Part shown: piece by piece, positions 44,380-52,217 of the stretch
Numbering within the stretch: the stretch's first letter is position 1
How the letters are laid out: each line of letters starts with the position of its first letter
Assembly (NCBI GenBank): GCA_041748075.1
Contig: JBGTDX010000179.1
Coordinates: 3,743 to 67,742 of the forward strand
DNA length: 64,000 nt
Direction: 5' to 3'
Source of the DNA: JBGSYJ01 sp041748075
GTDB taxonomy: Bacteria; Acidobacteriota; Thermoanaerobaculia; Gp7-AA8
Position numbers and translations under genes: made by a program
Notes under the pieces: generated by a model
The model's input: the letters and a program-made list of their open reading frames with translations, nothing else
Told to the model about the DNA's origin: nothing
Databases searched by the model: none

Positions 44380-45585
44380 ATGCGAGCGAGATCAAATAAC
44401 CCGAACCAGCCCATGATCCCAGTTCAGCGCAGCCACGCAGTCGCAGACTCCATCGCGTCGCCATCGAGTTTCAAACGATTCTTCATTCTCTCGATGATTG
44501 CAGCACTCGTTCTGGCTTTGTGCGGCACGTTCGCTGCGCAGGCACAGACAGCGCCTCCTCTCGGTACCGCAGCGAACTTCGGCGTACTCGGCGGTTCGAC
44601 GGTTACGAATACCGGTGCAACCACCGTTACAGGAGATGTAGGCGTCTCGCCCGGTTCGGCGATCACCGGATTTCCCCCCGGAGTGGTGAACGGCACCATC
44701 CATGCCGCGAACGCAACGGCACAGCAGGCGCAGAGCGACGCGACTACGGCGTACAACTTCCTCGCGGGTCAGGCATGCACCACGAGTCTGACCGGTCAGG
44801 ATCTCGGAGGTCTCACACTGACTCCGGGTGTCTACTGTTTCTCGTCCTCCGCACAGTTGACCGGAATTCTCACGCTCGACGCCCTCGGAAACCCTGACGC
44901 GGTGTTCATTTTTCAGATTGCAACGACACTGACGACCGCGAGCGGCTCCTCGGTGCGCGTCATCAACGGCGGCCAGAACTGCAATGTCTTTTTCGGGATC
45001 GGTTCTTCGGCCACCCTCGGTTCGACTACGTCATTCGCAGGAAACATCCTTGCAGTTGAAAGCATCACTCTCAATACGGGCACGAGCATGTCGGGAAGAG
45101 CGCTCGCCCGGACCGGCGCGGTCACCCTCGACACCAACAATGTCAACGCTTCTACCGCAGCCTGCGGCGCGCCTCCACCTCCCCCGCCCCCGGAGGACGT
45201 ACCGGCCCCGTTCTCCGTCACCTGCCCTCCCGGTGGTCTGACCGTAATGGGCCAGTCAGGTCTCGCGACCGTGACGCTGAGCGCGCCCGCGCCGGCAGGC
45301 GGAACGCTCATCACGCTGAGTTCGTCCGATCCTGCCCGCGCAACCGTTCCACCGAGCATCGTCGTGCCGTCAGGATCCACCTCCGCCACATTCACTGTCA
45401 CCCCGGGAGGCACTCCCGGACCAGTGACCATCAGCGCCTCCACCGCTGGAGGCACGGTCGTATGCACTCTGACGATCACGGCCATCATCGCGACCGCGAT
45501 ACCGGCGCTCGATTACGTGGGCCTGGCGATTCTCGTCCTACTGCTAGCCGGAACGGCAATGTTCGTGATGAACAGATTCAGTTAG
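44380..45585 (+). CDS. Ice-binding-like (DUF3494) protein with C-terminal sorting tail
   Basis: 401 residues. Seen: a long signal region with core FFILSMIAALVLALCGTFAAQAQ, then a DUF3494/ice-binding-protein-type beta solenoid (residues about 60-265) starting LGTAANFGVLGGSTVTNTG, with TGFPPGVVNGTIHAANATA, LTPGVYCFSSSAQLTG, NCNVFFGIGSSATLG and TSFAGNILAVESITLNTG. A Pro-rich linker (PPPPPPPEDVPAP) leads to an Ig-like domain and then a tail, IPALDYVGLAILVLLLAG, followed by a basic end. That is like the IPTL-CTERM sorting signal (Ile-Pro, TM, Arg). ATG 44380 has GGAGGAG upstream. Adhesin or ice-binding roles are both possible. Confidence 0.83.
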   Translation: MRARSNNPNQPMIPVQRSHAVADSIASPSSFKRFFILSMIAALVLALCGTFAAQAQTAPPLGTAANFGVLGGSTVTNTGATTVTGDVGVSPGSAITGFPPGVVNGTIHAANATAQQAQSDATTAYNFLAGQACTTSLTGQDLGGLTLTPGVYCFSSSAQLTGILTLDALGNPDAVFIFQIATTLTTASGSSVRVINGGQNCNVFFGIGSSATLGSTTSFAGNILAVESITLNTGTSMSGRALARTGAVTLDTNNVNASTAACGAPPPPPPPEDVPAPFSVTCPPGGLTVMGQSGLATVTLSAPAPAGGTLITLSSSDPARATVPPSIVVPSGSTSATFTVTPGGTPGPVTISASTAGGTVVCTLTITAIIATAIPALDYVGLAILVLLLAGTAMFVMNRFS

Positions 45586-45615
45586 GTCTTCGAGTCGAGG
45601 TTGATCCCAGACGTT

Positions 45616-45646
45616 TTCGGCCGGCCTTGGTCAGACGCCGGCCGAA
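45616..45646 (+). terminator. Hairpin after the ice-binding-like gene
   Basis: TTCGGCCGGC and GCCGGCCGAA pair perfectly (10 bp) around 11 bases, 30 bases after the stop. The stem is preceded by TTTT rather than followed by a T run. Confidence 0.5.
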
Positions 45647-45783
45647 GCGGCGTCGGGATCAAGCCGTTCAAATTCCCTCAGATAGCCCCCGACGTCGGCA
45701 CCGATGTCGATCCCTGCTTCGAGGCCCTTCGAAGCCCCTCCCATAGCTCGGTTCCCGAGGGTGGGTCGCGCTCTATGGTCCGA

Positions 45784-45803
45784 TAGTGATATAATATTCA
45801 CTA
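45784..45803 (+). promoter_or_regulatory. Operator-promoter of the VapBC module (TAGTGA-N8-TCACTA)
   Basis: A perfect inverted repeat, TAGTGA and TCACTA, encloses TATAATAT. TATAAT (45790-45795) is a consensus -10 box, and the ATG of the antitoxin begins at 45803, 8 bases on, so the transcript would be leaderless or nearly so. Likely site of autorepression by the antitoxin complex. Confidence 0.65.
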
Positions 45804-46054
45804 TGAAATCAATATCATTATCAGTATCGGAAGACGACTACGAGGCATTTCGCGCCGCCGCCGAGCGGGAGGGACAATCCATATCCTCGCTGATCCGCGA
45901 CGCGATGTCTTTCTATCGGAGAGAACGGCTCCAGGATCGCCGTCCGCTCGAGAGGCTTCCCGTCCTGGTAGGGCATCAGCCGCTCACCCCCCTTCCGTCG
46001 CGCGCAACCGTCTATGAAGAGATGTTCGATGACGGCGAACAGATCCACGAATGA
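45803..46054 (+). CDS. Ribbon-helix-helix antitoxin (VapB-like)
   Basis: 83 residues. Seen: an RHH-type DNA-binding N-terminus MKSISLSVSEDDYEAFRAAA, then EGQSISSLIRDAMSFYRRE (two helices of the RHH fold), and a C-terminal tail rich in Pro and acid residues (DDGEQIHE) that should neutralise the toxin. It overlaps the PIN toxin gene by ATGA. Autoregulates through the palindrome upstream (inference). Frames reaching further upstream are not needed: the ATG at 45803 falls on the operator. Confidence 0.85.
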   Translation: MKSISLSVSEDDYEAFRAAAEREGQSISSLIRDAMSFYRRERLQDRRPLERLPVLVGHQPLTPLPSRATVYEEMFDDGEQIHE

Positions 46055-46494
46055 AGATCGCCGTCGACACCAATATTCTCATCTACGCGCACGTGGCCCG
46101 GTTTCCGGAGCACGAGCGTGCCCGAACCTGGATCTACCAGCAACTCGATCAGGCGGACGTCACTCTGGTCACGACGACGCTGATCCTGAGCGAAATGGTC
46201 CACGTGATCACCGATCCCCGGCGGTTCGAGCCTCCGGTTCAGGTGCGGGAAGCGCTGGAGATCGCGCGAAACTGGATTGGACGCTCGAATGTCGAATGCC
46301 TTGCCACCGGTGAGGAGGCAGCGGCTCTGACTTTCGACCTGATGGACCGGCATGGGCTCGGCCGGGATCGCCTCGCAGACACGATGCTCGTCGCAACGAT
46401 GCTCGTTCATGATGTCACGATTCTGGCGACGAGAAACACCCGCGACTTTTCGATCTTCAGCCAGATCCGGTTGATCGATCCGATCATTTCCTGA
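46051..46494 (+). CDS. PIN-domain ribonuclease toxin (VapC-like)
   Basis: 147 residues, PIN domain, Mg-dependent endoribonuclease. Seen: VDTNILIYAH with the first acidic residue Asp 6, VHVITDP region with Glu 48 (ILSEMVHVI), DRHGLGRDRLADTMLVATM with Asp 106 and Asp 110, and TRNTRDFSIF. All acidic positions of active VapC toxins are present. Partner of the RHH antitoxin just upstream (4-base overlap). This is a typical toxin-antitoxin module and may stabilise the region. Confidence 0.9.
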   Translation: MKIAVDTNILIYAHVARFPEHERARTWIYQQLDQADVTLVTTTLILSEMVHVITDPRRFEPPVQVREALEIARNWIGRSNVECLATGEEAAALTFDLMDRHGLGRDRLADTMLVATMLVHDVTILATRNTRDFSIFSQIRLIDPIIS

Positions 46495-46503
46495 ATACGG
46501 GTC

Positions 46504-46541
46504 TGCGGTATAGGCAAGGCCTCGGAGGGCCCTGTCACATG
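46504..46541. repeat. REPIN-like family B, right half only
   Basis: GCGGTATAGGCAAGGCCTC, then GGAGGGCCCTGTCACATG: corresponds to the right end of the complete element at 49352-49500. The left half is missing. Between the PIN toxin stop and the first kinase gene. Confidence 0.65.
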
Positions 46542-46698
46542 TTCCGATGTACGATCCGGCATGTGGTAGAGGACCGGCACGTCCGAACGCGGCCTCAAAG
46601 CGTGAGATACTCGACCGCTCCCACAATGAACGCTTCCATCGAGCTTCGCCCCGCACGGACTGTGTACTTGCGACTTGCCGCGAGAGGAGATGTGTCCT

Positions 46699-49350
46699 TT
46701 GCCGATTGAGGCGGGCACGCAGCTCGGTCCCTACACGATCGTCTCGCGCATTGGCGCGGGCGGCATGGGCGAGGTTTGGCGGGCTACCGACACGCGCCTC
46801 GAGAGGAGCGTCGCGATCAAAGTGCTCCCCGAGACGCTCGCAGAAAACGAACAGTTTCGGGCGCGATTCGAGCGAGAGGCGAAAACGATCTCGTCGCTGA
46901 ATCATCCGCACATCTGCACTCTCTTCGACGTCGGTCACCACAACGGCACGCACTTCCTGGTGATGGAGCTCATCGAAGGCGAATCGCTCGCCGACCGGCT
47001 CCAGAAAGGCGCGCTTCCAGCCGAGCAGGTCATCCGCCTCGGCGCAGAGATCGCCGAGGCGCTCGACCGCGCGCACCGCCAGGGCGTCATCCACCGCGAC
47101 GTGAAACCGGGAAACGTGATGCTGACCAAAAGCGGCGTCAAACTGCTCGACTTCGGACTTGCACGAGCCGGCGTCGAGGCCTCGCCGATCCAGGGCCTCA
47201 CCGAATTGCCCACGCAGGCGAAGCCGCTCACGCAGGAAGGAATGATCCTCGGCACGTTCCAGTACATGGCGCCTGAACAGCTCGAGGGACAGGAGGCAGA
47301 CGCCCGCACCGACATCTTCGCACTTGGCGCGCTCCTCTACGAGATGGCAACATGTAAACGGGCGTTCGAGGGGAGCTCACGAACGAGCCTGATTGCGGCG
47401 ATCGTTTCCTCGCAGCCCACGCCGATCTCCCAGGTCGTGCCGATGACTCCTCCCGCGCTCGATCACGTCGTGCGCAGGTGTCTCGAGAAAGACCCGCAGG
47501 ATCGCTGGCAGTCGGCGCACGACGTTGCGAGCGAACTGCGATGGATCAGCGGAGCCGGATCACAGGCGGGAGTCGCAGCGCCCGTCACGCACCGGCGGAA
47601 ATCGCGCGAGCGGCTCGCGTGGTCCCTCGCCGCGATCGCGGCGGTGATCGCGGTGGCGATGGGAGTGCTCCTCGCCAGACCCGAGGCTCCGCGGAGGACG
47701 ATCGAGTCCGCAATCATCACACCTCCGAGTACCCAGGTCGCATTCAATGGCGGCGTCAGTATCTCGCCGGACGGAAAGACGTTCGCATTCGCCGATGCGC
47801 GCAGCGCGAATGCGGTGTGGATTCGCGGTCTCGAGACTTCTTCCTTTCGCAAACTCGAAGGTATAGAGGATGCGACCCACCTGTTCTGGTCTCCCGACTC
47901 GCGAATGATCGGTTTCTTTTCGAACGGGGCACTCAAGACAGTCGATGTGCAGGGAGGAGCTGTGACCGTGGTGACTGAGGCCAGGGTCGGACGGGGCGCG
48001 AGCTGGAGCGCGGATGGAACCATCGTGTTCACGCCCGGCGCGCTCGGGCCGTTGTTCAGCGTTCCGGCGGGCGGAGGCTCCCAAACGCCCCTCACCACGC
48101 TTCGTCCGGATGATGTCAGCCATCGCTGGCCCTTCTTTCTCCCCGACGGGAAGACGTTCGTTTTCCTCGCCGTCAACAAGGATCATCCGGCGAAGACGGT
48201 GGTCTGCCAGACGTCACTCGACCGTCCGGACGACATCAAAGAGATCTTCAAGTCCCCATCGGCGGCGTTATTCGTTCCTCCGGACTTCCTGCTGTACATT
48301 CGAAACAGTCGTCTCCTTGCGCAGCGCTACGACCCGGAGCGGGCTGTGATGCTTGGCGAGCCAGTCACGCTCAGTGATCGCGTCGGTGCGAGCGATCGTC
48401 AGGTCGGTTCGTTCTCTGCCGCGAACGATGGAACGCTGCTCGTGCAGCGCGGTACGTCGTTTCAGTTTTCGCAGCTTCTCTGGGTCGACCGCTCAGGAAA
48501 GCAGGAGGGGACGATTGCCGAGCCCGGCCTCTTTTTCAGTCCGTCGCTTTCACGGGATGGACGGCGTCTTGCCGTGGATGTATCGAGCCCCGACACTGGA
48601 CAGGGCGACATCTGGATCTACGAGCTCACCCGCAACGCGTCGACGCGGCTGACGTACGATCCCGGGAACGAATCGGCCCCCCAGTGGGTCCCCGGAGACA
48701 GGCAGATCGTCTACCTCGGCGTGAAGGAGGGCCGCGGCGACATCCATCGGATTCCTTCAGGTGGTACAGGCGAATCGCAACTTCTGGTCTCCGACGCGCA
48801 CGAGAAGCGTCCAAGTGACGTTTCGGGCGACGGCCGGTGGGTGATCTTCACTTCCACGGCCGGCCAGGGCAGTGGCGGGTTCGACATATGGGTGTGGTCA
48901 GCATCGGACGGGAAAGCGAAACCGTGGCTCGCGACTCCGTTCGCGGAGCAGAACGGGCGGCTCTCACCCGACGGGGCGTGGATCGCCTATCAATCGAACG
49001 AGTCGGGCCGCTTCGAGATCTACGTGCGCGCATTTCCTGAGTCCGACCAGAAGTGGATGATCTCGAGCGGGGGAGGGATCATGCCGACCTGGCGAGGTGA
49101 CGGGCGGGAGATCTTCTACATCTCCCTCGATCGGAAAATGATGGCGGTACCGGTCACCGCTGGCGCATCGTCGTTCGAGGTCGGCGCGCCCGTGATGTTG
49201 TTCGAAGCGCGCGTGCGCGCGCATGCAACGCTTCAATATGATGTCACGCGCGACGGCCAGCGCTTCCTGTTGAACCAGGAGACGCAAGGCGCCTCAGCCG
49301 AACCGGTCACGATGATTCAGAACTGGGATCTGAAGTTACCGAAGAACTGA
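46699..49350 (+). CDS. PknB-type Ser/Thr protein kinase with WD40/TolB-like propeller
   Basis: 883 residues. Seen: kinase domain with G-loop RIGAGGMGEVWRATD, catalytic Lys in VAIKVLPETL, IHRDVKPGNVM, DFGLARAG and MAPEQLEGQEADARTDIFAL; then a TM (SLAAIAAVIAVAMGVLLA, about residue 305-325) and an extracytoplasmic beta-propeller with WD40/TolB-like repeats (ISPDGKTFAFADARS, FWSPDSRMIGFFSN, SWSADGTIVFTPG and later LSPDGAWIAYQSNESG). I took TTG 46699 because GGAG lies 9 bases before it and the N-terminus then matches sister kinases at 52217 and 54823. Possibly binds an outside ligand to control the kinase. Confidence 0.92.
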   Translation: MPIEAGTQLGPYTIVSRIGAGGMGEVWRATDTRLERSVAIKVLPETLAENEQFRARFEREAKTISSLNHPHICTLFDVGHHNGTHFLVMELIEGESLADRLQKGALPAEQVIRLGAEIAEALDRAHRQGVIHRDVKPGNVMLTKSGVKLLDFGLARAGVEASPIQGLTELPTQAKPLTQEGMILGTFQYMAPEQLEGQEADARTDIFALGALLYEMATCKRAFEGSSRTSLIAAIVSSQPTPISQVVPMTPPALDHVVRRCLEKDPQDRWQSAHDVASELRWISGAGSQAGVAAPVTHRRKSRERLAWSLAAIAAVIAVAMGVLLARPEAPRRTIESAIITPPSTQVAFNGGVSISPDGKTFAFADARSANAVWIRGLETSSFRKLEGIEDATHLFWSPDSRMIGFFSNGALKTVDVQGGAVTVVTEARVGRGASWSADGTIVFTPGALGPLFSVPAGGGSQTPLTTLRPDDVSHRWPFFLPDGKTFVFLAVNKDHPAKTVVCQTSLDRPDDIKEIFKSPSAALFVPPDFLLYIRNSRLLAQRYDPERAVMLGEPVTLSDRVGASDRQVGSFSAANDGTLLVQRGTSFQFSQLLWVDRSGKQEGTIAEPGLFFSPSLSRDGRRLAVDVSSPDTGQGDIWIYELTRNASTRLTYDPGNESAPQWVPGDRQIVYLGVKEGRGDIHRIPSGGTGESQLLVSDAHEKRPSDVSGDGRWVIFTSTAGQGSGGFDIWVWSASDGKAKPWLATPFAEQNGRLSPDGAWIAYQSNESGRFEIYVRAFPESDQKWMISSGGGIMPTWRGDGREIFYISLDRKMMAVPVTAGASSFEVGAPVMLFEARVRAHATLQYDVTRDGQRFLLNQETQGASAEPVTMIQNWDLKLPKN

Positions 49351-49351
49351 A

Positions 49352-49500
49352 TCATGTGGCAGGGCCCTCCGAGGCCCTGCCTCTTCGAGCAGTAAAAGAA
49401 GTACGACACCTGGAGCGTGAACCATCCACCGCGATGACCCCGCTCCCGTATATCTTTACGGCGCGGTATAGGCAGGGCCTGGGAAGGCCCTGCCACATGA
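49352..49500. repeat. REPIN-like family B, complete element with terminal inverted repeats
   Basis: TCATGTGGCAGGGCC at the left end and GGCCCTGCCACATGA at the right are exact reverse complements. Each end is itself a hairpin (GGCAGGGCC...GGCCCTGCC), and between them is a core with CGAGCAGTAAAAG, TGGAGCGTGAACC and GCGCGGTATAGG. That is the architecture of REP doublets (REPIN). Lies between two convergent kinase genes. Confidence 0.82.
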
Positions 49501-49523
49501 AGCGCCATCTTCAACGCTGGGAA

Positions 49524-52217
49524 TCAGCGGCGGGGGTCGTCGCTCCACGGAAGGACCAGAGTCAGCGGCTGCAGATCCGCGGATCGCAGAAAGTCGTTCA
49601 CGACGAACTGCCGGCCGTCGTCGGTGACGTCATAGAGCGGCTCGGGAAGCATCTTGACATTGGTCTGAAACAGCGCGGATGCCTTGCCGATGGAAATCGA
49701 TGGCTGCAGGGTAAGCGGCACCGACATCAGTGTGCGGTCGGGGCGGAAGTAGAAAAGCTCGCGTCCGTCTGCGCTCCACCGCGGTCCCAGTCCGCCGTCT
49801 GCCGAAACCTGATACTTCAGCGATGGATCAGGAAACGAAGAAATGTAAACCTCCATGTCTCCCGACTCATTCGATGTGTAGGCGACCCATCGCTGGTCGG
49901 GCGAGAATCGCGCCTCAAATTCATGGAACTCAGTTGCGATGTACGGGCGAGACGCGCCGCCGCTGCCGATCTCGAACACGTGGATGTCGTTCGAAACGGC
50001 TCCGGCGATTCCGCGATTGAAGAGTAGAAACTTCTCATCGAGTGACACGTCCGTCCCGAAATCCTGGCCGGAGTCGGAGACGAGAGTTTCCTCAGCTCCA
50101 CCGGCGCGCCTGCGGTAGACGTCCCAGTACACATCGCGGTCGGAGTTGTAGTAAATCGTACTGTTGTCGGCGCCCCACGCGAATGGCTCGTCATTGAGCG
50201 GATGAGAAGTCACGCGGCTTTTCACGTCTCGTTGCAGATCATGAATCCAGATGTCGCTCGGATCGCTCGCACCGATGGCAAGCAGCTTCTCATGGCGGGA
50301 CAGAATCACCGCATAGAGCTCGGTCGGTTCTCCCGTCGTCTTCACCTTTGCGCCTGTCCTGTCATACCACTGCACGATGGACGAAGTCACCGAACCGCCC
50401 TGGTGATACACGAGCAAGTCTTTTGTTGCGGCAAAGACACCGCGAAAGTATCCGATTTCATTGCGCACGCCTTCTGCGATCGCGACCGGTTCTCCCTCGA
50501 GCTCCAGCCGGTCCGCATCGAAGCGATGTTTCACGAGGTAGCGATCCCGCAGATAGAGAAGATATCCATCTACATAGATTGCATTGGACCTGGCGCGCAC
50601 GATGAGTTTCGGCTCGCCCCCTTCGAGCGGGCTCACATAGAGCCCATTGTCCGCGCTCGCCGGACCGCTCAGGTGCGTTCCCGCGAGATAGATGAAATGC
50701 TTGCCGTCGGGGAGAAACTGGGGCCATCGGTGCGTCGTTTCCTTGTTGGCCTCGCGAAGCTGCGTTACGCGCGCGGGCGTGCCTCCCTGCGCGGAGACCT
50801 TCCAGATTCCCTCGCGCCAGTGAGGCGCCATGATGATCGTTCCGTCGCTGCTCCACGAGCCGCCGCGCGGTTCCTGCACGGTGCAGATCTCGATCGACGG
50901 TCCTCCGCTGATCGAGATGGTCCTGAGTTTCCCGTCGGCAAAGTAGCCGATCATCTTGCTGTCCGGCGACCAGAACGGATACATCGCCCGTTCGGTGCCA
51001 TCGAGCTGGCGGGCGGAGGCACTGCCGAGCTCTCGCAGCCAGAGCCGCGAGACTCCCCCGCTGTCTGGCACGGAGAAGGTGAGAAAGCGGCCGTCAGGAG
51101 ACAGCGTCAGGGAGCCTGCTCCGTCGCCATCGAAATCGAAGCCTGCAGCCGACGGGGGAGGAATCGCGGCGTGAAGCTTTCTGCCTTGCGGCGTTTCGCG
51201 CGACAGGCTCCACGCGAGCGCGGCCACTGCGATCAGAAGAAGCAGCATCAGAGCCGCGATCAGGGTCCGCATCGGCCGTGATCGCTTAGCGCCCTCGCCG
51301 TACGCCGCAACTGCCGGCGACCGTTCGATCCAGTCGAGCTCTGTCGCGACGTCGCGCGCTGACTGCCACCGGGCGTCCGGATCTTTCTCCAGGCATTTTT
51401 GAACGACGTGTTCGAGCGCGGGCGGGGTAAGAGGCTGGACAGCTGAGATGGGCGCCGGTTCTCGATCGACGATTGCCGCAATCAGACTGGTCTTCGTCTT
51501 TCCTTCGAAGGCGCGGCGGCCGGTGAGCATTTCATAAAGCACATTGCCCAGCGCGAAGATGTCGGTCCGGCTGTCTGCCTCGTCTCCTTCGAGCTGCTCC
51601 GGAGCCATATAGGCGAACGTCCCGAGGATCGTACCCTCTTGAGTCAGGGGCCTTTGCTCGTTCCCCCGCGCAACGGTCAGTGCGTTCGGATCGGAGGCCA
51701 GAACTCCGGCCGTCTTCTTTGCAAGTCCGAAATCGAGCAGCTTCGCTCCCGACTTCGTGAGCATGATGTTGGCCGGCTTGAGGTCGCGGTGAACGATTCC
51801 CGCGTTGTGCGCTGCTGCGAGTGCGCCGGCGATCTGCCTGCCGTAACGAAGCACCTCGGCCAGAGGAAGCGGTCCGCGGTCGAGCCGGTCGGCGAGCGTC
51901 TCGCCCTCGAGCAGTTCCATGATCAGGAAAGACACCGTCTCCCGCGACCCCGCGCCCGAACGTGCGTCTGAGGACGTCTCACCGACGTCGTAGATCTGAC
52001 AGATGTTCGGGTGATTCAGTTGCGAGATCGTCTTCGCTTCCCGCTCGAACCGTGCTCGAAACTGCGGGTCCTGCGAAAGCGCGGGCGGAAGAACCTTGAC
52101 TGCGACGCTGCGGTCGAGCCGCGAATCGTTCGCGCGATAGACCTCGCCCATGCCGCCGGCGCCGAGGGAACTGACGACCTCATAAGGTCCGAGACGGGTT
52201 CCGGGAGAAAGGCTCAT
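49524..52217 (-). CDS. PknB-type Ser/Thr protein kinase with WD40/TolB-like propeller
   Basis: 897 residues, sister of the kinases at 46699 and 52214. Seen: SLGAGGMGEVYRANDSRLDR, VAVKVLPPAL (Lys), IVHRDLKPANIM, DFGLAKKTAG, MAPEQLEGDEADSRTDIFAL; a TM at about residues 310-335 (LIAALMLLLLIAVAALAWSL), then a propeller with LTLSPDGRFLTFSVPDSG, FWSPDSKMIGYFADG, SWSSDGTIIMAPHW and FSPDQRWVAYTSNESGD. It starts at ATG 52217 overlapping the stop of the upstream kinase by 4 bases (ATGA), so the two are one operon. Confidence 0.92.
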   Translation of the reverse strand: MSLSPGTRLGPYEVVSSLGAGGMGEVYRANDSRLDRSVAVKVLPPALSQDPQFRARFEREAKTISQLNHPNICQIYDVGETSSDARSGAGSRETVSFLIMELLEGETLADRLDRGPLPLAEVLRYGRQIAGALAAAHNAGIVHRDLKPANIMLTKSGAKLLDFGLAKKTAGVLASDPNALTVARGNEQRPLTQEGTILGTFAYMAPEQLEGDEADSRTDIFALGNVLYEMLTGRRAFEGKTKTSLIAAIVDREPAPISAVQPLTPPALEHVVQKCLEKDPDARWQSARDVATELDWIERSPAVAAYGEGAKRSRPMRTLIAALMLLLLIAVAALAWSLSRETPQGRKLHAAIPPPSAAGFDFDGDGAGSLTLSPDGRFLTFSVPDSGGVSRLWLRELGSASARQLDGTERAMYPFWSPDSKMIGYFADGKLRTISISGGPSIEICTVQEPRGGSWSSDGTIIMAPHWREGIWKVSAQGGTPARVTQLREANKETTHRWPQFLPDGKHFIYLAGTHLSGPASADNGLYVSPLEGGEPKLIVRARSNAIYVDGYLLYLRDRYLVKHRFDADRLELEGEPVAIAEGVRNEIGYFRGVFAATKDLLVYHQGGSVTSSIVQWYDRTGAKVKTTGEPTELYAVILSRHEKLLAIGASDPSDIWIHDLQRDVKSRVTSHPLNDEPFAWGADNSTIYYNSDRDVYWDVYRRRAGGAEETLVSDSGQDFGTDVSLDEKFLLFNRGIAGAVSNDIHVFEIGSGGASRPYIATEFHEFEARFSPDQRWVAYTSNESGDMEVYISSFPDPSLKYQVSADGGLGPRWSADGRELFYFRPDRTLMSVPLTLQPSISIGKASALFQTNVKMLPEPLYDVTDDGRQFVVNDFLRSADLQPLTLVLPWSDDPRR

